This document shows positions 32,919 to 41,108 of a DNA stretch of 47,221 nucleotides, piece by piece (position 1 is the stretch's first letter; every line of letters starts with the position of its first letter). The notes beneath the pieces were generated by a model. It worked only from the letters and a program-made list of their open reading frames with translations, made no database searches and was not told the origin of the DNA. The DNA is taken from NCBI GenBank assembly GCA_016184365.1, contig JACPCW010000109.1, forward strand, positions 1 to 47,221, read 5' to 3'. This DNA is from Candidatus Rokuibacteriota bacterium. GTDB lineage: Bacteria; Methylomirabilota; Methylomirabilia; Rokubacteriales; CSP1-6. Made by a program: the position numbers and the translations under genes.

Positions 32919-34336
32919 CGCGTGTCTCCGGGGTCAGAAGGCACTGCGCGTACGACGGTGCGGTCCGCGGCGGGAAGCCTCACCGAGGCCCGCGTCGCTC
33001 CCGCATTGTCGACGATGCGCACCACGAGGCGGTCGCCGTCGACCACGACCTCGCCGAAGTTCTTCGCCCACCCCAGCGCGCCGAGCGACCGGGAATTCAG
33101 GCTGCGGTCGAGGAAGCGCTTGAAGCCCTGCCGCGCCGCGAGCGGGCCCGCGACGAACTCGTGAAACGCGAAATCCGGCGCCGGCGCGTGGCGGATCAGC
33201 TCGGCGTGATGGACATCGCCGGACAGCACGACCACGTTCCGGATCCCCGAATCGCGAATCGTCGCGAGGATCGTGTCGCGCTCGTGGACGAAGCCGTTCC
33301 GGAAGCGCTGGAAGCCGAGCGCGTTCGCGCCGGACCACGAATCCGAGTACGTCCCGCCGGTGAACATGCCGAACGGCACCGACGACACGATGAACTTCCA
33401 GGTCGCATCCGACGCGCGCAGCCCGTCGAGCAGCCACGTGCGCTGGACGTCACCGAGCATGGACTTCATCGGCCCATCCGGTGTCGCGTTCGGCGTGCGG
33501 TACTGACGCGTGTCGAGCATGAAGAGCTCGGCGTGCCGGCCCCACCGGACGCGGCGATACAGACGTGTCGGCTCGTCCGGGGGGCCGGCGATCGGCCAGT
33601 AATCGAGGAAGGCCTGCCGCCCGACCGGCATCAGCGGATCGAACGGGCCGACGAAGTTGTTCCGCACCTCGTGGTCGTCCCACATCGCGAAGATCGGCGT
33701 CGTGCGCGCGAACCGCTGCACCGCGGTGTCCCCGCGGTTGTAGCGATGCTTGGCGTGGTACTGGTCGAGCGTCGTCGCGATGAAGTTCGCGCCCGGCGCG
33801 TGCTGGCGCACCCCGCACGTCTGATCCGCGTAGATCGTGTCGCCGAGGAAGAGGAAGAGATCGGCGCGCCGCTTCGCCATGGCTTCGAAGATCGTGTAGC
33901 CGTCCTCGATGTCGCGGCAGTGATTCGCGCCGCCGAGATCTCCGCTCCAGAGGATCCGCGCGGGCGCATCGGCGCCCGGCGCCGGCGCCGTGCGGAACGC
34001 GCCGGCGATGCGGTCGGGGCCGTGCTCGGCCTCGTAGACGTACCGCGTGGCCGGCGCCAGCCCGGTCATGACCGCGCGGCCGGTGAGGTCCGCGGCGGGG
34101 TCGAGCCGGATCGCCGCCACCGTGTCGGCGGCGTCGCCATCCGGGCGGTACCGCGCGATGACGGGCTCGCGTGAATCGCCGCGCACCCACATCGTCGCGC
34201 GCTCGTGCGAGACCTCGGCGATCGTGACGAGCAGCCCGGCGCGCAGGTCGAGCGCGGTGGGCGCGGCCGGCGACAGCCCGCTCGGCGCGATGCTGAGAAG
34301 GAACACGGCCGTCGATGCGAGGCCGGTCCAGCGCAT
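32915..34336 (-). CDS. PhoD-like secreted phosphatase, copy 1
   Basis: A 473-residue PhoD-family metallophosphatase with a signal peptide (about 1-25), an N-terminal fibronectin-like domain (about 30-118), and metal-ligand motifs S-G-D-L-G-G, G-D-T-I-Y-A-D, W-D-D-H-E-V-R-N-N and S-G-D-V-H-H-A-E. PhoD enzymes hydrolyse phosphomonoesters and diesters outside the membrane with Ca/Fe or similar metals. It follows copy 2 by two bases; the two proteins share the whole domain order and most motifs, so they are tandem duplicates. Confidence 0.92.
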   Translation of the reverse strand: MRWTGLASTAVFLLSIAPSGLSPAAPTALDLRAGLLVTIAEVSHERATMWVRGDSREPVIARYRPDGDAADTVAAIRLDPAADLTGRAVMTGLAPATRYVYEAEHGPDRIAGAFRTAPAPGADAPARILWSGDLGGANHCRDIEDGYTIFEAMAKRRADLFLFLGDTIYADQTCGVRQHAPGANFIATTLDQYHAKHRYNRGDTAVQRFARTTPIFAMWDDHEVRNNFVGPFDPLMPVGRQAFLDYWPIAGPPDEPTRLYRRVRWGRHAELFMLDTRQYRTPNATPDGPMKSMLGDVQRTWLLDGLRASDATWKFIVSSVPFGMFTGGTYSDSWSGANALGFQRFRNGFVHERDTILATIRDSGIRNVVVLSGDVHHAELIRHAPAPDFAFHEFVAGPLAARQGFKRFLDRSLNSRSLGALGWAKNFGEVVVDGDRLVVRIVDNAGATRASVRLPAADRTVVRAVPSDPGDTR

Positions 34337-34338
34337 GT

Positions 34339-35697
34339 CTAGTCGCGTCCGATCGTCTGCGTCGTGAGCACGGTGCCGGCTTCGTCGATGATCCGCACGA
34401 CGAGCTGCGTGGCCTCGACGGTGACTTCGCCGAAATTGTTGACGCCGCCGCGACCCCAGAGGCTGACGGCGTTCAGCGTCTGATCGAGCGGCCGCGGCGT
34501 GCCGGTCGATGCCGACAGCGGTCCGGCGATGAGCTCATGGAGCACGAAGCCGGCGGCCGGGGTGTGCCGGATGACCTCCGCGTGATGCACGTCCGCCGTC
34601 ACGACGACGAGGTTCTTCACACCGCGGAGTGCCGCGAGGATGGCGTCACGCTCGTGCATGAATCCGGTGCCGCCCGGGTCCGGCAGGCCGAACACGGTGG
34701 CGTTCGTCCACGAATCGCGACGCTCGCGCCGTCCGGTCGGGATCGCGAGCGACACGCTCGACACGACGACTTTCCAGACCGCATCGGACGCCGTGACGCC
34801 GTCGATGAGCCATCGGCGCTGCGCCGCGCCGAGCATCGTCTTTCCGGGGCTGTCGACCTCGCTGTTCGGGCTCCGGTACTGGCGCGTGTCCAGAATGAAC
34901 AGGTCGAGCAGCTTGCCCCAGCGGAACTGCCGGTGCAGCCGGTGCGGCTCCGCCTCGGGCGGCACGATGGGCCAGTAATCGAGGAACGCCTGCCGGCCGG
35001 CGGGCATCAGGGGCTCGGTGGGTCCGGAGAAATCGTTCCGGACCTCGTGGTCGTCCCAGATCGCGTAGACCGACGTGGTGCGGAACGCCGCCTGCACCGG
35101 TCCATCGGCGCGGTTGTAGCGATGCTTGTCGTGATATCCGGCGAGCGTCGTCGCGATGAAGCCGTAGCCGGGGACGCGATCCGGGCCCTGGCACGCGCGG
35201 TCCGCGTAGATCGTGTCGCCGACGAACAGGAAGAACTGCGGATGCCGTGCGGTGATCGCCCGGAAGACCGGATATCCGGCCTGCACGTGACGGCAGACGT
35301 TCCCCCCACCGAGATCGCCCGACCACGCGAACGTGAATGGCGTCACGGCATCCGCCGGCGGAGCGGTGACGAATTCGCCGCTGACCGATCGCGTCCCGGC
35401 GCTGACGCGGTAGGCGTAACGCGTCGACGGAGCCAGAGCGCTCACGACGAGCTTTCCGGTGAGATCGCGCGATGTGGAGAATTCGACGTTGCCGGCGCGC
35501 ACCGGCACGGCCCCGACCGGCGCGACGTCGACGCGGGCCGCGCCGGGCGCGGCACCGCGCGCCCACACGACCGCGCTCGTTGGTGTGACGTCGCCGACCG
35601 TGACCAGCAGACCATCGGCCGCCACGGCGCCGGTCGCCATGGCGAGCAGGACGAGCGCGAGCAGTGCTGCGACGGGCCGTGCGGCGACCGGTTTCAG
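34339..35697 (-). CDS. PhoD-like secreted phosphatase, copy 2 (probable CTG start)
   Basis: The first ATG (35640) would give a 433-residue protein with most of its signal peptide missing. The frame continues upstream without a stop and encodes a good Sec signal (L-K-P-V-A-A-R-P then a Leu/Ala helix, cleavage near A-V-A-A-D), and the first codon of this stretch is a CTG (35697-35695) overlapping the TGA of the peptidase gene as CTGA. I therefore infer a CTG start and 452 residues. Domains and metal motifs match copy 1: S-G-D-L-G-G-G, G-D-T-I-Y-A-D, W-D-D-H-E-V-R-N-D, T-A-D-V-H-H-A-E. Confidence 0.85.
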   Translation of the reverse strand: MKPVAARPVAALLALVLLAMATGAVAADGLLVTVGDVTPTSAVVWARGAAPGAARVDVAPVGAVPVRAGNVEFSTSRDLTGKLVVSALAPSTRYAYRVSAGTRSVSGEFVTAPPADAVTPFTFAWSGDLGGGNVCRHVQAGYPVFRAITARHPQFFLFVGDTIYADRACQGPDRVPGYGFIATTLAGYHDKHRYNRADGPVQAAFRTTSVYAIWDDHEVRNDFSGPTEPLMPAGRQAFLDYWPIVPPEAEPHRLHRQFRWGKLLDLFILDTRQYRSPNSEVDSPGKTMLGAAQRRWLIDGVTASDAVWKVVVSSVSLAIPTGRRERRDSWTNATVFGLPDPGGTGFMHERDAILAALRGVKNLVVVTADVHHAEVIRHTPAAGFVLHELIAGPLSASTGTPRPLDQTLNAVSLWGRGGVNNFGEVTVEATQLVVRIIDEAGTVLTTQTIGRD

Positions 35698-36461
35698 CGC
35701 ACGGCGCTCCGCAGGTGCGCCTGAACTTCGTGCTCGAAGGCCTCGAGCTTCTGCCCGAACGCGCGCTCGAAGTTCTTCTGCCGGTCACGGCTCGTCCGGA
35801 ACGACCGGAAGTAGTCCGCGACGGCCGTCAGCCCGTTCCGCGTGATCAGGTAGTCCGACATCAGGAATGCGAGCTGGTACGTCGGCAGCGAGCCTTCCTT
35901 GAGATGTCGCGTCGTGAAGCCGCGGGACGTGCCGAACGAAGCGAGATCGAGCCGTGCGGCGACGACCGATGCGTGGTTGCGGATGCCCGCCTGCGCGAGC
36001 GTGCGGCGACGCGCGAGCGTGTCGATCTCGAGGCGCTCGAGGACGCGGAACGCGATCCATTCCGCCATGCCTTCGGCGAGCCACTGCTCACCGCGCCCCT
36101 CGCCTTCCGCGAGCTCGAACTGCGAGACGTGCGCGACTTCGTGGGCGATGAGGCGCAGCCATTCGCGGCCGCGGCGCTCGTTGTCGTCGTTGAAGAGCAG
36201 CTGGCGGCGCTTGCCGACACCGATCGCGAACTCCGAGAGCTCGGCGGCGCGCGCCGGCGACAGCCGCGCGTCCTCGATCAGGCCCTGCTCGAACACACGA
36301 CGCGACCCGTAGACGTACACGGTGAACTTCGCCGGCACGGGAAGCCCGAACTCACTCGCGACGATGCTCGCGACGCCGCGCACGGCGGATTCGTGCGTCG
36401 TGAGCTGTTGCACGTTCGCCGGCACGGTGAACGCCGACGGATCGATCGCGATCGGCAACAC
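35694..36461 (-). CDS. Gluzincin metallopeptidase (peptidase MA-like), signal peptide frameshifted
   Basis: 255 residues with a zinc-peptidase signature H-E-V-A-H (107-111) and the third ligand Glu134 in L-A-E-G-M-A-E-W, the gluzincin arrangement of peptidase-MA/DUF1570-type proteins. These act outside the cytoplasm. The only in-frame start (GTG 36461) gives no signal peptide. One frame away, directly upstream, a GTG at 36516 starts a typical signal sequence M-I-A-R-S-V-F-V-V-A-L-A-L-L-S-L-G. Removing one G from the GGG at about 36465-36467 would fuse them. So this is either a sequencing/assembly slip or a real disruption. The downstream PhoD gene overlaps its stop. Confidence 0.8.
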   Translation of the reverse strand: MLPIAIDPSAFTVPANVQQLTTHESAVRGVASIVASEFGLPVPAKFTVYVYGSRRVFEQGLIEDARLSPARAAELSEFAIGVGKRRQLLFNDDNERRGREWLRLIAHEVAHVSQFELAEGEGRGEQWLAEGMAEWIAFRVLERLEIDTLARRRTLAQAGIRNHASVVAARLDLASFGTSRGFTTRHLKEGSLPTYQLAFLMSDYLITRNGLTAVADYFRSFRTSRDRQKNFERAFGQKLEAFEHEVQAHLRSAVR

Positions 36462-36693
36462 GAGACCCGAGCGACAAGAGCGCGAGTGCGACCACGAAGA
36501 CGGAACGCGCGATCACTGTTGCGGCCGGACGTGACAGGCTCAGAGGAAATACTCCCAAATGCTGTGAAACGGTTTACCTGACCAACCCGACACGAGTCTA
36601 CATTGAGCGACATAAATGGGAAGGACTTTTCGCACTTGTCAGGAGGCTGATTGTGCGAATTACAACGACCTTCGGGCGAGCGCGCCTTTCGCG

Positions 36694-37602
36694 TCAGACG
36701 AGCGGGTCGTAGTTGAAGTACTGACCCGACGATTCGAGCGGCACGAGGTGCTGCTGGAGCGTGCCCGGGAACATTTCCGACAGGCGCTCCAGCGTCCAGC
36801 CCTCGTGATGATGGAGGCGCATCACCGGCCGCATGGCGCTGAACAGCATGATTTCCTTGCCGCGCACACCGAACACCTGGCCGCTCACCTCTCGGGCGTC
36901 GTCGGTCGCGAGCCACGCCGCGAGCGGGGCGATGTGCGCCGGGGAGAGCTTCTTGATCTTTTCGACGCGCGCCTTCTGCTGCGGCGTCTCGGTCGGAATC
37001 GTGCCGATCATGCGCGTCCACGCGAACGGCGAGATGCAGTTGGCGGTGACGTTGTAGCGCGCCATGTCGAGCGCGACCACGCGCGTCAGCCCGACGATGC
37101 CGAGCTTGGCCGCGGCGTAGTTCGCCTGCCCCACGTTGCCGACGAGTCCGGACGTCGACGTCATGTTGATGAACCGGCCGGACTTCTGCTCGCGCATCTT
37201 CGGCGCCGCGGCGCGCGTGACCGCGAAGCTGCCCTTGAGATGCGTGTCGATGACGGCGTCCCACTCCTCTTCCGTCATGTTGAAGATCATCCGGTCGCGC
37301 AGGATGCCGGCGTTGTTGACCACGATGTCGATGCGCCCGAACGTGTCGATCGCCGTCTGAACGATGCGCGCGCCGCCGGCCATGGACGCCACGGAGTCGT
37401 AGTTCGGCACGGCCTTGCCACCGGCGGCGGTGATCTCGCGGACGACCTCGTCGGCCGGCGCGGACTCGCCGCCGCTGCCCGACGCGGTGCCGCCGTAGTC
37501 GTTCACGACGACGTGCGCGCCGTGCTTTGCCATCAGCAGCGAGATCTCGCGCCCGATGCCGCGCCCGGCGCCCGTGACGACCGCGACCTTGCCGTTCAGC
37601 AT
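36694..37602 (-). CDS. Short-chain dehydrogenase, HSD17B4-like
   Basis: A 302-residue SDR with T-G-A-G-R-G-I-G (about 10-17), N-N-A-G-I-L, a Ser in T-S-T-S-G and the canonical Y-A-A-A-K. The extra N-terminal loop (N-D-Y-G-G-T-A-S-G-S-G-G) and a C-terminal extension resemble the dehydrogenase domain of multifunctional beta-oxidation enzymes (3-hydroxyacyl-CoA dehydrogenases). NAD(P)-dependent, cytoplasmic; substrate likely an acyl-CoA (inference). ATG with GGGAGA upstream. Confidence 0.88.
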   Translation of the reverse strand: MLNGKVAVVTGAGRGIGREISLLMAKHGAHVVVNDYGGTASGSGGESAPADEVVREITAAGGKAVPNYDSVASMAGGARIVQTAIDTFGRIDIVVNNAGILRDRMIFNMTEEEWDAVIDTHLKGSFAVTRAAAPKMREQKSGRFINMTSTSGLVGNVGQANYAAAKLGIVGLTRVVALDMARYNVTANCISPFAWTRMIGTIPTETPQQKARVEKIKKLSPAHIAPLAAWLATDDAREVSGQVFGVRGKEIMLFSAMRPVMRLHHHEGWTLERLSEMFPGTLQQHLVPLESSGQYFNYDPLV

Positions 37603-37665
37603 GCGTGTCTCCCGAAAAGAAGGATGAAAGCGGTCAAGACGATAGCACGGCCGGTCGCGGCGATT

Positions 37666-38466
37666 TCACCCTCGCCGGCGTCCGTCGATCGCCGCGACCC
37701 ACGCGCCGCCGAAGACGAACACGACGGCGGAGTAGTACACGAACATCACGAACGCGATCAGCACGCCGAGCGGCCCGTAGATCTGGTCGTAGACGCCGAC
37801 CTTGCGGATGTAGAGCGCGAACAGCTGCTTGGCGATCTCCCACAGGACGCTCGCGACGATGGCGCCGGAGAGCGCGGCGCTGCCCCGGATGCGGCGGCGC
37901 GGGACGTACCGGTAGCCGAGGTAGAGCATCGCCGTCGACAGCGTCGTGCTGAAGCCGACGTTCGCGGCGTTCATCCACCCGCTCGCCAGGTTCGCGGGCT
38001 CCAGGACGAACGTCTGGATCCAGGCGTAGAACCACGTGGCGGCGGTGGCGCCGAAGAGCAGCAGGGAGAGCAGCAGGACCATGCCGGAGTCGACGACGAG
38101 GTTGCGGAGGAAGCTCGACGGCATCCTGATGCCGAGGAGCCGGTGCATGACCAGCCGCGACGACGAGAGGAGCGGCGTCGAGAACACGATGAGGATGACG
38201 GTACCGAGCAGGCCCGTCACCGCCCGCGTGTCGACGATGCCGTGCAGCACGCCGCGCATCTCGCGCCGATAGACGGGAAAGTTCCGCGCGAGCTGCCCGA
38301 TCACCTCGTTCGCGGCGTCCTCGCTGCTGAGGACGAAGCCCAGCGCCGACACGCCCAGCAGCACGAGCGGGATCAGCGTGATGAGCCCGAAGAACGCGAG
38401 CCCCGCGCCGAGAAAGAACCCATCGGCAGCGAAGAACCGCGAGACGGCTCCCCGCAGCGCGAGCAT
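37666..38466 (-). CDS. YihY/BrkB family membrane protein
   Basis: A 266-residue protein with about six membrane segments and the family words D-G-F-F-L-G-A-G-L-A-F-F (about 15-26), a central L-G-I-R region, and Y-G-P-L-G-V-L-I-A-F-V-M-F-V-Y-Y near the end. YihY (once misannotated as ribonuclease BN) has no established activity; a transport or envelope role is presumed. It starts 11 bases after the SDR stop and is probably cotranscribed. Confidence 0.92.
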   Translation of the reverse strand: MLALRGAVSRFFAADGFFLGAGLAFFGLITLIPLVLLGVSALGFVLSSEDAANEVIGQLARNFPVYRREMRGVLHGIVDTRAVTGLLGTVILIVFSTPLLSSSRLVMHRLLGIRMPSSFLRNLVVDSGMVLLLSLLLFGATAATWFYAWIQTFVLEPANLASGWMNAANVGFSTTLSTAMLYLGYRYVPRRRIRGSAALSGAIVASVLWEIAKQLFALYIRKVGVYDQIYGPLGVLIAFVMFVYYSAVVFVFGGAWVAAIDGRRRG

Positions 38467-38477
38467 TCAGGCGCCCG

Positions 38478-39257
38478 TCAAAGGATTCCGCGCACGACGC
38501 CGCCGTCGACCTGGATCGTCACGCCCGTGACATAGGACGCGCGCTCGGAGGCCAGGAACACGACGACGTTCGCGAACTCCTCCGGAGTGCCGATGCGCCT
38601 GAGCGGAACGTCCGTCGCGCTCTTCGCGACGTAGTCGTCCACGGGCAGGCCCGCCTGCTTCGCTCCACCGAGGAACCGGTCGGTCATGATCCGGCCCGGG
38701 CACACGACGTTGAACGTGATGTTGTCGCGGCCGAGCTCGGGCACGAGCGTCTTCATGAGGCCGGCGACGCCGGGTCGCGTCGCGTTCGAGAGCAGCAGGC
38801 CGTCCACGGGCTGTTTCACGGACACGGACTGGATCGTGAGGATGCGTCCCCACCCGCGCCTCCGCATCGACGGGACGACCTCGCGGATCAGCCGCACGAC
38901 GGACACGACGGTCACGTCGAACGCGGCGTGCCACTGCTCGTCGGTCATCTCATCGAGGCCGCCGCGCGGCGGCCCGCCGGCGTTGGCGACGAGGATGTCG
39001 ACGCCGCCGAAGGTCTCGACCGTCCGGCCGACGAACGCCCTCACGTCGGCGGCGTTCGTCACGTCGGCGCGCATCGCGAGCACCTCGGCGCCGGTCTTGG
39101 TGCGGATCTCGTCGGCGACCGTCTTCACGTCGCTTTCCGTCCGGGCGCAGATCGCCACGCGTGCGCCTTCGGCGGCGAAGCTCATCGCGCACGCCTTGCC
39201 CATGCCCTTGCTCGCCGCCGTGACGAGTGCGACCTTCCCTTTCAGTCCGAAATCCAT
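38478..39257 (-). CDS. SDR family protein lacking the catalytic Tyr and Lys
   Basis: A 259-residue protein with a good SDR fold: cofactor motif T-A-A-S-K-G-M-G, N-A-G-G-P, the catalytic-region Ser in I-Q-S-V, P-G-R-I-M-T and C-terminal T-V/I-Q-V-D-G-G. Where the family has Y-x-x-x-K, it reads S-N-A-T-R, so Tyr becomes Ser and Lys becomes Arg. Such variants form a recognisable subgroup of unclear activity. ATG with GGGGACAG upstream and TAGATA close by. Confidence 0.85.
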   Translation of the reverse strand: MDFGLKGKVALVTAASKGMGKACAMSFAAEGARVAICARTESDVKTVADEIRTKTGAEVLAMRADVTNAADVRAFVGRTVETFGGVDILVANAGGPPRGGLDEMTDEQWHAAFDVTVVSVVRLIREVVPSMRRRGWGRILTIQSVSVKQPVDGLLLSNATRPGVAGLMKTLVPELGRDNITFNVVCPGRIMTDRFLGGAKQAGLPVDDYVAKSATDVPLRRIGTPEEFANVVVFLASERASYVTGVTIQVDGGVVRGIL

Positions 39258-39306
39258 GGCTGTCCCCTATCTATGGTTGCGCGTCGGGCGGCGGATCGGC
39301 CGGCCG

Positions 39307-40212
39307 TCACGGCAGGCGGAAGAACTCGGCGCGATCGCCGCCGGTGAGCTCGACGCGCTTGAGCGCGCTGTCGCGCATCACCTCGATGGTGAGCTTCTCG
39401 CCCGGTTCGTGACGCCAGAGCGAGACGTAGAGGTCGCGCCGCGTGCCGACGTCCGCGCGGTTCAGCGACACGACGACGTCGCCTTCGCGCAGGCCGCCCT
39501 TCTCACCCGGGCCGTCGGGCACGAGGCCGGCGATGACCACGCCTTCCTCGACCGCGTGCGCGAACACGCCGAGCCACGCGCGCCGCGGCCGGCTGACGAT
39601 CCGGCCATGGCGCAGGTACTCCTGCTGGTGCCGGCGGAAGCACTCGATCGGAATCGACAGGGAGTTCCGCGCGATCTCGTTCAGGTTGAGCGACACGATG
39701 CCGACGAGGCAGCCGGTCACCGTGAACAGCCCGCCGCCGCCGAAGCCGGGATTGGGCGCGCTCGACACGATGCCGTTGTCGAGCAGGTATTCCCAGTACG
39801 CCTCGAACTCACCGAGGTACGTCACGAGCCCGCTGGCCACGCGACGCTCGTGCGTGCCGGTGGACGCGAACGAGGCGATCGCCTCGCCGCGCTCGAGCGC
39901 TTCGCCGGAGCCGAGGAAGGCGGCGGGCAGTCCCTGACGCTTCACGCGCACGAGCGCCAGGCCGATGTCGAAGTCCTGGGCGATGACCTCGGCCTTGGCG
40001 CGCCGGCCCTCGTCGAAGCCGACGTAGATCGTCTGCGCGCCCATCACGACGTAGTTCACGGTCAGGATCAGTCCGGCCGCGTCGATGACGACGCCGCTGC
40101 CCATGCGCTCCGTGCCGAGGATGCGGGAAGACGGATGATCGCGCGCGACCGTGACGTGGAGGTTGACCACGGTCCTGAGCAGCTGCTTCGCGAGACTGAC
40201 GGGGGCGTCCAT
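39307..40212 (-). CDS. HtrA-like trypsin-fold protein with PDZ domain, catalytic His and Ser lost
   Basis: A 301-residue protein built like DegP/HtrA: trypsin-like domain (about 30-200) then one PDZ (about 215-295). The His motif L-T-N-x-H-V-V reads L-T-V-N-Y-V-V, and the nucleophile motif N-P-G-N-S-G-G reads N-P-G-F-G-G-G, so His is Tyr and Ser is Gly; the Asp (F-D-I-G-L-A-L) remains. No signal peptide or membrane segment is visible. It is probably an inactive protein-binding relative. ATG 40212 is preferred over the TTG two codons earlier. Confidence 0.85.
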   Translation of the reverse strand: MDAPVSLAKQLLRTVVNLHVTVARDHPSSRILGTERMGSGVVIDAAGLILTVNYVVMGAQTIYVGFDEGRRAKAEVIAQDFDIGLALVRVKRQGLPAAFLGSGEALERGEAIASFASTGTHERRVASGLVTYLGEFEAYWEYLLDNGIVSSAPNPGFGGGGLFTVTGCLVGIVSLNLNEIARNSLSIPIECFRRHQQEYLRHGRIVSRPRRAWLGVFAHAVEEGVVIAGLVPDGPGEKGGLREGDVVVSLNRADVGTRRDLYVSLWRHEPGEKLTIEVMRDSALKRVELTGGDRAEFFRLP

Positions 40213-40225
40213 GAGCAATCGCGCG

Positions 40226-41068
40226 CTACGAGCGCTTCAGATGATAGCCGAAAAATTCCTCGACCCGGCGCTGCGCGTCCTCGGCCGCGGCGCGGTCGTA
40301 CGCGACGGTCGCGCCACAGCATCCGCCGGGCAGATTCCGGTTCTCGACGTCCGCGAGGAACGTCTTCGCCTGGCCGGCGACGTCGAAGTAGTGGTAGGCG
40401 CCGCGGTACAGCACGATGGAGGCGTCGGCGCCCGAGGTGCGCATGTTCGTGACCATCTCGCGGCACGGGCCCGGAAGGATCCAGTCGTCCGCGTCGCCGA
40501 TCAGCACGAGGAGCGGCCGCACGACCTGTTCGTGGACCAGGGAAGAGCATCCGCCGGGGTAGAACGCGACGCTCGCGCGGTACCCCGGCTCCGGCATGAC
40601 GACGCCGCGCCGCCGGGCGCGCTCGAGACTCGGGCCGTTGACGACCGACATCGCGTAGACGCCGCCGTTGGACCAGCCGACGGCGCCGATGCGCTGCCGA
40701 TCCACGTACGGCCGCGCGTGCAGATACGAGAGCGCGCCGACGGCGTCGTCGAAGCGCTCGGTGTTCGGCGGGTCGGGCGCGGTCGGGGCGCAGTTGGCCT
40801 GAAACCCGCGCGCGCGCCACGAGTCGACGACGAGCGCGACGTACTGCCGCGCGCGGAACCATGCGCCCCACGCGCGCGTCGAGTCGCTGACGCCATGGCA
40901 GCCGTGAAACAGCACGACGGCAGGAAACGGGCCGTCGCCGGCGGGCCGGAATTCGGTGGCCGGAATCGGTCGCGGCGCGCCCGGCGTCGCGTTCGGGAAG
41001 CGGACCGCCGTCGCCGACGCGCAGCCCGCGAGCAGGATCGCAAGCAGCACGAGCGTCCGACGCGGCAT
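40226..41068 (-). CDS. Dienelactone-hydrolase-family lipoprotein
   Basis: A 280-residue alpha/beta hydrolase with a lipobox L-L-A-G-C near residue 16, so it is probably lipid-anchored at the periplasmic face. Triad candidates: Ser in G-W-S-N-G-G, Asp in G-D-A-D-D-W, His in A-Y-H-Y-F-D. The nucleophile is Ser where classical dienelactone hydrolases have Cys, so it is likely an esterase. ATG 41068 lies 7 nt after TATCCT; the longer frame upstream would run into the promoter of the divergent selenoprotein gene. Confidence 0.86.
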   Translation of the reverse strand: MPRRTLVLLAILLAGCASATAVRFPNATPGAPRPIPATEFRPAGDGPFPAVVLFHGCHGVSDSTRAWGAWFRARQYVALVVDSWRARGFQANCAPTAPDPPNTERFDDAVGALSYLHARPYVDRQRIGAVGWSNGGVYAMSVVNGPSLERARRRGVVMPEPGYRASVAFYPGGCSSLVHEQVVRPLLVLIGDADDWILPGPCREMVTNMRTSGADASIVLYRGAYHYFDVAGQAKTFLADVENRNLPGGCCGATVAYDRAAAEDAQRRVEEFFGYHLKRS

Positions 41069-41075
41069 GGCGTTG

Positions 41076-41081
41076 AGGATA
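41076..41081 (-). promoter_or_regulatory. -10 element (TATCCT) 7 nt before the hydrolase start
   Basis: TATCCT on the minus strand, 7 bases before ATG 41068. It is one of a divergent pair in a 40-base intergenic region. Confidence 0.5.
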
Positions 41082-41095
41082 TCGCGCCGCACCGG

Positions 41096-41101
41096 TAGAA
41101 T
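41096..41101 (+). promoter_or_regulatory. -10 element (TAGAAT) 7 nt before the selenoprotein start
   Basis: TAGAAT, 7 bases before ATG 41109, predicts a leaderless message. No Shine-Dalgarno precedes the ATG. Confidence 0.5.
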
Positions 41102-41108
41102 CGCGCGC

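Noticed and set aside
35694-36461. Intact cytoplasmic metallopeptidase
   Set aside because: A signal peptide one frame away and its secreted relatives and neighbours make a frameshift more likely.
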